Assembly: GCF_000381025.1 (NCBI RefSeq)
Contig: NZ_KB905815.1
Location: forward strand, 541,789-605,788
DNA from: Streptomyces sulphureus DSM 40104
GTDB lineage: Bacteria > Actinomycetota > Actinomycetes > Streptomycetales > Streptomycetaceae
Reading direction: 5' to 3'
DNA length: 64,000 bases
The notes under the pieces are model-generated. The model did not search any database, had not been told where the DNA came from, and worked only from the letters and a program-made list of their open reading frames with translations. Of the stretch, positions 54,897-63,014 are shown one piece after another (the first letter of the stretch is position 1; each line of letters starts with the position of its first letter). The position numbers were made by a program, and so were the translations under genes.

Positions 54897-55344
54897 CAAC
54901 CTGAAGAAGGGCACGTACGAGCCGCGCAAGAATCGGGGGCGCGCCTTCCGGGCGTACACGAACGAATACCCGTGACTCTGGACGCCGGCGCACATGGACG
55001 AGTGGTCGGCCAACCTGGCCTCAGGGAAAGGCCTGGCACCTTCAACGGTTCGCGGCTACCAGGGCACGTTGCGACTGTTCTCGGAGTACCTCATCGACCC
55101 CCGGTACGACTGGGCGTTGGCCTGCGAGGAAAGGTTCGGGACGTTCCCCGTGGCGATCTGCCACGAGTAGAACACCATCCCGCACCTGCAGGACTACGAA
55201 GGCGATCCCGAAGCCCGGCCGTTCACGCGTGAGGGACTGCAGATGTTCTTCGACCACGCGGACGACCAGGTCGAGCGGGCGCTGCGGAACGGGCGAAAGG
55301 GGGGCGCTGGCCCCTATCGGAATGCCACCTTGTTCAAGGTCTGA
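54885..55344 (+). pseudogene. Tyrosine integrase remnant with two in-frame stops and truncated 3' end
   Basis: One frame reads KKGTYEPRKNRGRAFRAYTNEYP, stop, WTPAHMDEWSANLASGKGLA and so on through STVRGYQGTLRLFSEYL and WALACEERFGTFPVAICHE, stop, NTIPHLQDYEGDPEARPF, and ends at NATLFKV. This is the core-binding N-terminal part of a phage-type integrase. The stops are TGA at 54973-54975 and TAG at 55168-55170; both sit where Trp is expected, so each is one base from TGG. The catalytic domain with its Arg, His and Tyr is absent. No function can remain. Confidence 0.85.
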
Positions 55345-55472
55345 AAAAACTCACTGCACGATACGGCTTCCTGACCCCGCTGGCCGGATACGAGTCACCG
55401 TGATCAGAATGAAACACGCACGCTGATCCCGATATCGACGACCTCATTACTTTATGTTTCTGTCTGCGTGAG

Positions 55473-55598
55473 CTACCTGCGTCGGTACCACAGCCAAATC
55501 AGTACAAGCGCGATCCCCGTAATGAGGAATCCCCACGTGTTCACTGCCGAGCTTCGGTCTGCCCACTTGCCAGAAAGCAGAATACTGATCTCAAGCAT
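55473..55598 (-). CDS. Small membrane ORF, possible second half of an immunity protein
   Basis: 41 residues from an ATG at 55598: a short polar start (MLEISILLSGKWADRSSAV), one membrane helix (WGFLITGIALVLIWLWY) and a basic end. It starts 5 nt after the stop of the 59-residue membrane ORF. If one base were inserted near 55607-55610, the two would read as one protein of about 105 residues, so it may be the 3' half of a frameshifted gene. Low G+C. No ribosome site of note. Confidence 0.45.
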   Translation of the reverse strand: MLEISILLSGKWADRSSAVNTWGFLITGIALVLIWLWYRRR

Positions 55599-55603
55599 CG
55601 CGG

Positions 55604-55783
55604 TCAGTTCCGGGACTTATACAGAGTGAGAGGTCCCGTCACAAGAAACAGGATCGCAAAAGGCGTCACTACCGTGAGGCCACGACCATTGGCAATGTCG
55701 GAAACAACGAAGACAGCCAGTGAGGCGCCACAGAAGACCTGCAGAATACCGGTGATGCGATATATGCGCTTTGTGGCATCCAT
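55604..55783 (-). CDS. Small membrane protein, candidate immunity protein for the RHS toxin
   Basis: 59 residues; ATG at 55783 with TGGAGAACAAAC upstream. Two hydrophobic segments (ITGILQVFCGASLAVFVVSDI and TVVTPFAILFLVTGPLTLY). It lies 69 bp downstream of the RHS-gene 3' end on the same strand, the standard place for the immunity gene of a polymorphic toxin. Its codon use and G+C are unlike the chromosome. A membrane immunity protein fits a hydrophobic, probably membrane-acting toxin tip. Not recognised as any named family. Confidence 0.55.
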   Translation of the reverse strand: MDATKRIYRITGILQVFCGASLAVFVVSDIANGRGLTVVTPFAILFLVTGPLTLYKSRN

Positions 55784-55814
55784 GTTTGTTCTCCATCAGA
55801 GTGTGCCGGGTGGC

Positions 55815-55836
55815 GGGGGTGGCTGCGGCCACCCCC
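55815..55836 (-). terminator. Hairpin between the RHS tail and the immunity-like gene
   Basis: Perfect 9-bp arms (55815-55823 and 55828-55836) with a 4-nt loop, placed 17 nt past the RHS stop. It could end or attenuate transcription between toxin and immunity genes. Confidence 0.6.
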
Positions 55837-55852
55837 ACCAGGTAGTGCTGAC

Positions 55853-56985
55853 TTATCGGTTGTAGTTCTCCGATACGTAAGTTCCAGCAGCCGCCCCGAT
55901 CATGGCGCAGAAGGGCAGGGCAGGCCCGGCCAGGGAACCCCCAACGGGCGCAGAGATGGCCGCTGCTCCGGCTTCACAAACTGCTGAAACTCCTATGCCT
56001 GTAAGGAGTCCAGCAAAGTTCGCGTTGGCCAGGTCCATGCTGCCTGTCAGTGCCCCTCCTACGATATTGACAACATTCGCCCCGTTGAAGATCCCGTTCA
56101 GGCTGATGGTCCCGTCGGGGTCGATTTGGTTGACGGGGTCGCCGTTGGCGTAGAGGTAGGGGTTGGTTTCCTGGCCCGAGGGGTCGGGTTGGGTGAAGCG
56201 GCCGATGCGGGGGTCGTAGTAGCGGGCGCCCATGTGGTACATCGCGGTGGGGTCTTGGTAGGTGCCCGCAAAGCGGTAGGGCTGTTGTGCGCCCTCGGTT
56301 TCGGTGGGTTCGGTGACGCCGCGGGGGCTGTAGTAGTACGAGGCCGTCTTGTTACCTGTCTCGTCGACCATGGCGACAGTGGAGCCGAGTGCGTCGGTGA
56401 GGTAGTAGTAGCTCTTCCCGCCCCGTGTCATGGAGTTGAGCGTGCCCGGTGCTTCACGGATGAATCCCGTGTCCTCACCGTTGGTGCTGGTGGCGGCCAG
56501 GCCGACGGGGCCGTGGTGGAAGAAGGTGTCGCCGACTTTGACGCGTTCGCTGTTGTCGGTGGAGGCGTACTCGGCGTCGTACTTCGTCCCGTTCACGGTG
56601 GTCGAGGTGAGTTGGGAGAAGTCCGACCAGGCACTGTTCGTCCTCGTCGTCTCCGGTGTGGAGGCGCCGGCGGTCTCATTCCCCGCCTTGTCGTAGGACC
56701 AGCCGGTGGTGTCATCGTTCTTCTGGATCAGTTCGGAGGCGTCGTTGTACTTGTAGGTCGTGCCGCGCGGGCAGCCCTCGGTGATGCCCTGGGAAGTCAG
56801 ATTCCCCGCGGCGTCGTAGCAGTACTGCCAGGAGTTGTTGGTCGCGCTGCCCTTGGTCTCCTTCGCGAAGGAGAAACGGCCCGCACTGTCATAGGTGTGC
56901 GTGCGCTCCAGGCCCTCGACGGCGTCGGTGACGGTGCGGATCTTCGTCCCGTCGGTGGCCTTGCCACCCGCACTAGACCCTTCCA
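55853..56985 (-). pseudogene. 3' end of an RHS-repeat polymorphic toxin gene
   Basis: About 370 residues. RHS/YD repeats (HTYDSAGRF, YCYDAAGNLTSQ, YKYNDASELI, WSYDKAGNET) lead to the RHS core (PYRFAGTYQDPTAMYHMGARYYDPRIGRFTQPDP, NPYLYANGDPVNQIDPDGT). The polymorphic C-terminal tip of about 85 residues is Gly/Ala-rich and hydrophobic (GANVVNIVGGALTGSM, GLLTGIGVSAVCEAG, GPALPFCAMIGAAAGTYVSE), with GxxxG-type spacing. RHS homology stops near 56985, 45 bp from the second att copy. The frame continues open further but not as RHS, and no start or signal peptide is present. A full gene would be several kb, so this is an orphan tip, useful to the cell only as recombination stock. Confidence 0.85.
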
Positions 56986-57029
56986 AGACAGCAAAGCAGC
57001 AGGTCCGAAGGGCGACTACACGCCAACTG

Positions 57030-57063
57030 GACAGAACCCGGCGTACAGGCCGACTCGTCCGCC
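57030..57063 (+). repeat. att-like direct repeat, copy 2
   Basis: 34 bp identical to the 3' end of rnpB at 54473-54506. No other part of rnpB is present here, so this is not a second gene copy but the far boundary of the element. Confidence 0.85.
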
Positions 57064-57534
57064 GCTGCCTGCCACCTCCCGGAAAGGGCCTCTGACCTGA
57101 ACCGGAGGCCCTTCCTCGGCTTTCACGCCCTCGCCGCTTCCTCCGGCTGAAGCTCCTCGGACAGAGCTGAGAGTCCCTGAAAAGTTCCAAGCGGACTCCG
57201 CCTCCAGCATCGGTGGGGAGGGGCCTGGCGCTACACCCGTCCGCCCTCCTGCGCCCAGCGAAAGGTCGTCGTTGGGGGCCGGACCGTGACCTGCTGGTCG
57301 GCCGGGGACCTGCCTTGTGGGCTGGGCACAAACCGTACCCCGGTGGTCAGCCTTCCCGACGTCAGTGGCTCGGAGCGTGGGCCACTGAAGCCACAACCAC
57401 AGCCGGCGTCATTCGCGGCAGCGAAAGCCCCTCCTTCGGCAGTCAACACGATCGAGAGGGCCCACCCCCGGCGCAGAAGAGAAGCTCCGTCGCAAGGCAA
57501 ACCCGAAAGAGAACAACACGGCGGTGACGGCGCG
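57064..57534. other. Remnant of a second integrated element
   Basis: No intact gene. A 9-bp hairpin (AAGGGCCTC with GAGGCCCTT, about 57082-57112) lies near the start. The diverged 103-bp repeat at 57263-57365 is homologous to a segment in the first element and is at a comparable distance from its att copy. The rest has no clear reading frame. Confidence 0.5.
57263..57365 (+). repeat. Diverged 103-bp repeat, copy 2
   Basis: Partner of 54794-54896. The frame RKVVVGGRTVTCWSAGDLPC stays open at the protein level, but no integrase follows. Confidence 0.65.
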
Positions 57535-57808
57535 TCAGGTGATCGGTTGCCTCACCGCCCACGGCAGATCGCACTGCCTGCCGCGGGCGAGTGCCTTGCG
57601 TGGCGTCTCCTCTTCTGTCCGCACGGGCCGCACCGCGTGAACCACCGTGGCCCGCCGTTGCTCCCCGGTCGCGGCCCTGACGATCGCATCTGCGACGGCC
57701 TCCGGCGTCACAAGGTGTGCGGCCTCTTCCGGTGCGATGCCCGGTTGCTGAGCCACCGTCTCGACAGCCGGCCGCAAGGGCGGACAGGCGGTCGGCCCCA
57801 CGAGGGCT
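57535..57808 (-). other. Residual coding-like stretch downstream of the regulator-transposase fusion
   Basis: A minus-strand frame (SPGEALVGPT ... AAHLVTPEAVADAIVRAATGEQRRATVVHAV) is open to 57535 but has no start signal. It may be what is left of the catalytic part of the transposase or of another gene. I cannot assign it to a family. Confidence 0.25.
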
Positions 57809-58771
57809 TCACCGGGGCTCCGCGGGAGAAGCCGCCGGCTCGCTGCGGTGGCGACGCCTGCGGGCCGCCGTGGTGATCTCCGCACACCACGCACGGTCCT
57901 CGGGGGCGGTCGCGGCGAGCAGGCGCTCCCAGACGTCCGCGTCGCTCCACGCCGTGAAGCGGCGGTGCGCGGTGGCGGGAGAGACGCCGAAGTAGCCGGG
58001 GAGTTGCTGCCAGCCGCAGCCCGCAGTCAGCACGAACACCACGGCGGCGAGGAGGGCGCGTTCGCCGTTCCGTGAGGAAGGGAGCAGCGGCGCGGCTGCC
58101 TCCCAGAGCGAGTCCGGCACCAGCCGTTGGGCAAGCGCCTGCCCCAGCGCCACCGAGCGCGACTGCTCGGAGGCGAGCGGGGTCGCGTGCGAGGCCTCGG
58201 CGGGGCCGTCGATCCGCCAAGGCGCTTCCGACACCGCGGGGCCGCCGGGAGGGACGGCGGAGGGGTCTTGCCCCGCGACGTCCGGGTGTTCTGCGCCTCG
58301 GTATGCCTTCCAGCTCGCCAGGAGTTGGCGGTGGGCGCCCTGGACCCAGCGCATGTAGTCGATCATGTTCTGCAAGCGGCGGCGCGGGCCCTCCTCCTCG
58401 TCGTCGAGGAGTTCGAGGGCCTTCTCGCCCAACTGCCGCTGCTCTTCCAGGAATCGGCGTTCACCCGCAAGGAAGCTGCCCCAGACGTCGTCCTCCATCC
58501 GGAAGTAACGGCTGCGTTCGCCGGGTATCGCATGCCGTTTGACGAAGCCCGCTTCGACGAGTCTGCGGGTGGCCAGGGAGATGGAGCCCGCGCTCACCTT
58601 CAACGCCTTGGCCAACTGCGCGGAGGAGACGTACGGTTCGTCGGTCACGATGAGGTAGCCGATGATCCGGCCGTCCATCCGGGCGCTGCCCACCGCCTCC
58701 CACAGCAGCCCCATCTCCTCCACGAACGACGCGCGCCCCCAGCCGTGTTCGGCCTCGCCGTTCCGCCCCAT
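57809..58771 (-). CDS. GbsR/MarR-type regulator fused to an IS5-family transposase N-terminal domain (DUF4096)
   Basis: 320 residues from the ATG at 58771 (AGTGGAGGGTCGC upstream). Residues about 10-160 are a GbsR-like MarR regulator: FVEEMGLLWEAVGSARMDGRIIGYLIV, YVSSAQLAKALKVSAGSISLATRRLVEAGFVKR and a long dimerisation helix region. After a Pro/Ala-rich linker, residues about 217-293 read LVPDSLWEAAAPLLP, ALLAAVVFVLTAGCGWQQLPGYFGVSPATAHRRFTAW and DVWERLLAAT, the DUF4096 helical domain of IS5-type transposases. The DDE catalytic domain is absent, and the protein ends after a basic tail. Divergent from the peptide ABC operon with an AT-rich dyad between, so regulation of that operon is likely. 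Confidence 0.8.
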   Translation of the reverse strand: MGRNGEAEHGWGRASFVEEMGLLWEAVGSARMDGRIIGYLIVTDEPYVSSAQLAKALKVSAGSISLATRRLVEAGFVKRHAIPGERSRYFRMEDDVWGSFLAGERRFLEEQRQLGEKALELLDDEEEGPRRRLQNMIDYMRWVQGAHRQLLASWKAYRGAEHPDVAGQDPSAVPPGGPAVSEAPWRIDGPAEASHATPLASEQSRSVALGQALAQRLVPDSLWEAAAPLLPSSRNGERALLAAVVFVLTAGCGWQQLPGYFGVSPATAHRRFTAWSDADVWERLLAATAPEDRAWCAEITTAARRRRHRSEPAASPAEPR

Positions 58772-58807
58772 GCGACCCTCCACTCTCCGACTCTCAGCCT
58801 GAACTTT

Positions 58808-58868
58808 CGTCTCAGATTAAAAGTTTTAGACGTTTTCATTGACAGGCTCTTCACGCCGGGCTCAGTAT
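58808..58868 (+). promoter_or_regulatory. Promoter of the peptide ABC operon with overlapping dyad
   Basis: TTGACA at 58839-58844 and CAGTAT at 58863-58868 (18-bp spacing) form a good -35/-10 pair. Just upstream lies an AT-rich imperfect palindrome bounded by CGTCT (58808-58812) and AGACG (58828-58832), a likely site for the GbsR-like protein. Confidence 0.6.
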
Positions 58869-58943
58869 CCCCGGTACGCGTCATCGGCACCACCGAAGTG
58901 GAGCCCGCCCCAGGCTCGTTCCGTCGTCTCCCCTGGAGCCGTC

Positions 58944-60542
58944 TTGCGTCGATTCAACCTGCTCAAAACCGGTGCCGTAGCGTCTCTCGCCACCGCCATC
59001 GGCGCGGCCGGATGCGCCGGCCAGGACAGCGGCGTCCGCACGCCCGAGGGCGGCTACTCCGTCGCCACCACCGAACCCGACCATCTCACTCCCGGCCGCA
59101 CGGTAACGTCGATGGACCCGATCCACGCGCTCTTCGCCCCTCTCGTCACGGTCCGCGACTCGGGAAAGCTCGGGTACGTCCAGGCCAAGTCCGTGACCTC
59201 GCGCGACTCTCGGCACTGGACGATACGGCTGCGAGAGGGCTGGACCTTCCACAACGGAGAACCCGTGACCGCGCGCAGCTACGCCGATTCCTGGAATCAC
59301 GCCGCCTACGGGCCCAACGCCTGGTCCACGAACGGCCAACTCGCCGGGATCGAAGGCTATGCGGCGCTGAACCCGACCAAGGGGAAGGCGAAGCCGGCCC
59401 GGCGCACACTCTCCGGCCTGCGCGTCGCTGACCGCTACACGTTGAAGGTCACGCTCCGCGCGCCGGACAGCCAGTTTCCGTACCAACTCACCGACAACCA
59501 GGGCGCGTTCTTCCCCCTGCCGAAGGCCGCCTTCAGCGACCCGCGCGCGTACGACCGCAGGCCCGCAGGCAACGGGCCGTTCCGGATGACGGCCGCCTGG
59601 AAGCGGAACCGGGGCGCCGCTCTCGTCGCCTACCGCGGCTACCGCGGGCCGAAGCCCGCGGCCAGCGGCCTGACGTTCAAGAGCTACACCGACATGAGCA
59701 CCGCTTACACCGACGCGTTGGCCGGGAACACCGACGTGCTCGCCGTGCCACCCGACAAGTTCGGCCAGGTGCGGCGGGACTTCCCCGACCGGGTGCACCG
59801 CTACGAGGCACCCTCGATGGAACTGCTCAGCCTGCCGCTGTACGACAAGCGGTTCCGTGACCCCCGCCTACGCCGCGCGCTTTCGCTCGCGATCAACAGA
59901 AAGGCCGTCAACAAGGCGATGTACGGCGGCATGAACACGCCGGCCACCTCGCTCGTCCCGCCCGTCGCCGTCGGCGCCGAGACGGGCGTGTGCGACGACT
60001 GCCGCTACGATCCGCGGCGGGCCCGCGCGCTGCTGAAGAGGGCAGGCGGCTGGCGCGGACCGCTCGTGCTCACCTACCCGGGCGGCCTCGGCCTGGACGA
60101 GGTGTACCGGGCGTTGGCCAACCAGTTGCGGCAGAACCTCGGCATCGACGGCGCCCGCGCACAGCCCACCGCCGACTGGGCTGAGTTCTCCGACAAGGTC
60201 TACGGCAAGAAGCTCCCCGGCCCCTTCTACGGTCACTGGGGCGCGCTCTATCCGAGCATGCAGAACACGCTGCGCGGCATCTTCACCAAGTCGGGCGGCT
60301 GCTGGACGTGCAGCTTCTACAGCCACCCGGACGTCGACAAGCTGCTGGCACGCGCCGACTCGAGCACCGACTCCCGTCACGCCGCCGCGCTCTACAACGC
60401 GTCGCAGCGCCGCATCCTCGAGGACTTCCCCACCATCCCGCTGTTCTACGGCAGCTACGTCTACGCCACGACGGAACGGATCACCGGCGCCGCCATCGGC
60501 CCCTTCGGACTGCGGCTGGAACGGATCGAGATCGGCACCTGA
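58944..60542 (+). CDS. Peptide ABC transporter substrate-binding lipoprotein (SBP family 5)
   Basis: 532 residues from the TTG at 58944 (CTGGAGCCGTC upstream). Lipoprotein signal LLKTGAVASLATAIGAAGC. Family 5 features: FAPLVTVRDSGKLGYVQAKSVTSRDSRHWTIRLREGWTFHNGEPVTARSYADSWNHA-type opening, NGPFRMTAAWKR, RDPRLRRALSLAINRKAVNKAMYGG, and a C-terminal HPDVDKLLARADSSTD. It binds a peptide or peptide-like solute outside the cell for the permeases encoded downstream. Confidence 0.93.
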   Translation: MRRFNLLKTGAVASLATAIGAAGCAGQDSGVRTPEGGYSVATTEPDHLTPGRTVTSMDPIHALFAPLVTVRDSGKLGYVQAKSVTSRDSRHWTIRLREGWTFHNGEPVTARSYADSWNHAAYGPNAWSTNGQLAGIEGYAALNPTKGKAKPARRTLSGLRVADRYTLKVTLRAPDSQFPYQLTDNQGAFFPLPKAAFSDPRAYDRRPAGNGPFRMTAAWKRNRGAALVAYRGYRGPKPAASGLTFKSYTDMSTAYTDALAGNTDVLAVPPDKFGQVRRDFPDRVHRYEAPSMELLSLPLYDKRFRDPRLRRALSLAINRKAVNKAMYGGMNTPATSLVPPVAVGAETGVCDDCRYDPRRARALLKRAGGWRGPLVLTYPGGLGLDEVYRALANQLRQNLGIDGARAQPTADWAEFSDKVYGKKLPGPFYGHWGALYPSMQNTLRGIFTKSGGCWTCSFYSHPDVDKLLARADSSTDSRHAAALYNASQRRILEDFPTIPLFYGSYVYATTERITGAAIGPFGLRLERIEIGT

Positions 60543-60612
60543 CCACATCTCCCGTGCTCCGGCGCCTTCTTCACACCTCCCGACTCCCCAGAGAAAGCGA
60601 GAGCCCAGCGCC

Positions 60613-62091
60613 ATGGCGACCGTCACCTCCCGAACCGGGCCGCAGGAAGCGGACGGACCGCACTCCTGGGTCGAGCAGGTGGGCTCCGTGCCCGCCACGG
60701 CCCGCTACCCGGACGTCGACAGCCTGCTGGCCGGCTTTCGAGCCCTGGCCGCGCGCCATCCCCGGCTGATCACCGAACACCGCATCGGCACCTCGCGCCT
60801 GGGCGAGCCGTTGCTCTGCTTCACCGTCTCGGAACACGAGGAGGGCCTGCCCGAGCCCACACGCTCGGGCGCCGGGGGCGAGGACTACGTGATCGTCGGG
60901 GGTGTGCACCCCAACGAGCCGGTGGGCGGCGTCACCATCCTGCACCTGGCCACCCGGCTGTGCGAGGACACGGCGCTGCGCGAACGGTTCGGCGCCGCCT
61001 GGCACTTGGTGCCCTGTTCCGACCCCGACGGCGCCCGGCTCAACGAGGGCTGGTTCGGCGACCCAGAGGACAAGTACCTGTACGGGCGGCACTTCTATCG
61101 GCCGCGCGGCGAGGAACAGGTCGAGTGGACCTTCCCGTTCGCCTACCGGGACGCCTACTTCGACGAGGTGCTGCCCGAGACCCTTGCGCTGATGCGGCTG
61201 CTGGACTCCACCAAGCCGCGCTTCCTCACCACCTTGCACAACTGCGAGGCGGGGGGCGCCTATTACTACCTCAACCGCCCTGCGCCCGCGCTCTACCCAC
61301 AGCTCACGGCGATCCCCGCCGCCGCGGGAATCCCGCTCGCCACCGGGGAGCCGGAGGCCGCGCACACCCCGCTCTACGCCCCCGGCATTCACGGCGCCAT
61401 CGACATGCGCGCCGCCTACGACTATCTGGAGAGCCACGGTGGCGACCCGGCGGCCGTCCTCGCCGGAGCCTCCAGTTGCGCCTACGCCGAGCCCTACGGC
61501 ACCTTCTACTTCGTCGCCGAGGTCCCGCAGTGGACGCATCCCGACGCCGCCGACGACTCGCCCGTGCCCGAGAGCTACCGCGAGGTGCTGCGGCGGCGCG
61601 CCGCTCAGCTGAGGGAAAGCGGGGCGTTCTTGGAGCACATCCTGGAGAACGCCGCACCGCACCTGACGATTGCCTCACCGTTCCTGCGGGCTGCCCGCTC
61701 CTTCGTGCCCGGACTGCGGGGACTCAGCGAGACCGAGACCAGCCGCGCCGACAGCCTCTCCGAGCGCCCGGCCACGGTCGCCGAGCGCTACTCCTGTCTC
61801 CAGTCCGGACACAGCCTCCGCATGCGCTTCGGCGGGATGCTGCTGCGTGCGCTGGAGGCCGAGACCGTCGCGGGCACCGCACCCCGCGAAGTGCGCGCTC
61901 TGCAGCGCACGTTGCTGGAGCGCTACGACGCCTGGGCCGCTGAGGCCGCACCCGTCATGGGCAACTCGCTGCCGATCGCGACGCTCTCCGGGATGCAGTA
62001 CGCGGCGCTGCTCGCCGCCGCCGACCACGCGCGTACGGAGCGACCCCCCTCCGAGAGCTCCGAGAGGCGCACCGGGCGGAAACCACGATGA
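60613..62091 (+). CDS. M14 family zinc carboxypeptidase-like protein
   Basis: 492 residues; ATG at 60613. The zinc motif HxxE is in VGGVHPNEPVGGVTILHLA, the third ligand His is in LTTLHNCEAGGAYYYL, and LVPCSDPDGARLNEGWF is the substrate-side loop. No signal peptide is present, so it should act in the cytoplasm, after uptake. Its gene lies inside the ABC operon, between the binding protein and the permeases, and its stop overlaps the next ATG. A cytoplasmic peptidase that trims the imported peptide is the simplest reading. Confidence 0.88.
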   Translation: MATVTSRTGPQEADGPHSWVEQVGSVPATARYPDVDSLLAGFRALAARHPRLITEHRIGTSRLGEPLLCFTVSEHEEGLPEPTRSGAGGEDYVIVGGVHPNEPVGGVTILHLATRLCEDTALRERFGAAWHLVPCSDPDGARLNEGWFGDPEDKYLYGRHFYRPRGEEQVEWTFPFAYRDAYFDEVLPETLALMRLLDSTKPRFLTTLHNCEAGGAYYYLNRPAPALYPQLTAIPAAAGIPLATGEPEAAHTPLYAPGIHGAIDMRAAYDYLESHGGDPAAVLAGASSCAYAEPYGTFYFVAEVPQWTHPDAADDSPVPESYREVLRRRAAQLRESGAFLEHILENAAPHLTIASPFLRAARSFVPGLRGLSETETSRADSLSERPATVAERYSCLQSGHSLRMRFGGMLLRALEAETVAGTAPREVRALQRTLLERYDAWAAEAAPVMGNSLPIATLSGMQYAALLAAADHARTERPPSESSERRTGRKPR

Positions 62092-63014
62092 CCACGCTGT
62101 TGCTCCGCCGCCTGCTGGAGGCCGTCCTCGTCTTCTTCGGCGTCACCCTGATCATCTACGTCATGGTGTACGCGCTGCCGGGCGACCCCGTGCGCGCGAT
62201 GGCCGGAGACCGCCCGCTCACCCCGAGCGTCGTCGCGGCGCTGCGGGAGCAGCACCACCTGGACGATCCCGTGCTCGTGCAGTACGGGCAGTACCTGGCC
62301 GGACTCTTCCACGGCGACCTGGGCGCCGACTTCTCGGGCGTCCCCGTGGCCGAGCAGATGGCCGACCGGTGGCCCGTGACCGTGCGCCTCGCGTTGACCG
62401 CGTGGGGGATCGAGGCGGTCGCCGGGATCGCGCTCGGAGTGTTCGCCGCGCTGCGGCGCGGCACGTGGCCGGACCGCGCGGTGCTGGCGTTCACGACCGC
62501 GGCCGTCTCCGTACCGGTCTTCGTGCTCGGCTACACCGCGCAGGTCCTCCTCGGAGTGCGGCTTGGCTGGTTCCCCGTCGCGGGCGACAGCGCGGGGTGG
62601 CCTTCGGCGTACGTGCTGCCCGCACTCGTCGTCGCCGCGTTCGGGCTGGCGTCCGTCTCCCGGCTGGTGCGGGCCGAGGTCATCGACAACCTGAGCGCCG
62701 ACTACGTGCGCACCGCCGCCGCCAAGGGCCTCTCGAAGCGCCGCACCCTGCTGGTACACGTACTGCGCAACTCGCTGTTGCCCGCCGTCACTTACCTCGC
62801 CGTCGACCTCGGACTGCTGCTCGGCGGCACGGTCATCGTGGAGGGCGTCTTCAACCTCCCCGGCGTGGGCCAGCTCCTGTTCCAGGCCGTGCAGGCGCAC
62901 ACAGGACCCACCGTGGTCGGTGTGGCCACCTCCCTGATCCTGGTCTTCCTCACCGTCAGCGTGCTGGTCGACCTGCTCAACAGCCTCCTGGACCCGAGGA
63001 TTCGCCGTGACTGA
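62088..63014 (+). CDS. Peptide ABC transporter permease (DppB-like)
   Basis: 308 residues, ATGA overlap with the peptidase gene. Six membrane helices. The first-helix signature LLEAVLVFFGVTLIIYVMVYALPGDPV and the EAA loop VRAEVIDNLSADYVRTAAAKGLSKRRTLLVHVLRNSLLP mark a DppB/OppB-type subunit. It pairs with the DppC-like product of the next gene, whose GTG overlaps by 8 bp. Confidence 0.93.
   Translation: MTTLLLRRLLEAVLVFFGVTLIIYVMVYALPGDPVRAMAGDRPLTPSVVAALREQHHLDDPVLVQYGQYLAGLFHGDLGADFSGVPVAEQMADRWPVTVRLALTAWGIEAVAGIALGVFAALRRGTWPDRAVLAFTTAAVSVPVFVLGYTAQVLLGVRLGWFPVAGDSAGWPSAYVLPALVVAAFGLASVSRLVRAEVIDNLSADYVRTAAAKGLSKRRTLLVHVLRNSLLPAVTYLAVDLGLLLGGTVIVEGVFNLPGVGQLLFQAVQAHTGPTVVGVATSLILVFLTVSVLVDLLNSLLDPRIRRD

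Larger units (their letters stand above)
54507..57063. mobile_element. Decayed integrative element at the rnpB 3' end
   Basis: About 2.5 kb between two perfect copies of the rnpB 3' end. It holds a broken tyrosine integrase, two low-G+C small membrane ORFs and a 5'-truncated RHS-repeat gene. The G+C content between about 55350 and 56100 is visibly lower than the host's. Integrase beside one att copy is the normal layout of a site-specific integrative element. Replication and transfer genes are gone. Confidence 0.8.

Noticed and set aside
57030..57063. Second RNase P RNA gene
   Set aside because: Only the terminal 34 nt match; none of the conserved core is present.
56126..57100. Plus-strand frame of 324 codons opposite the RHS tail
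   Set aside because: Val/Gly-rich antisense product with no family features, while the minus strand has clear RHS motifs.
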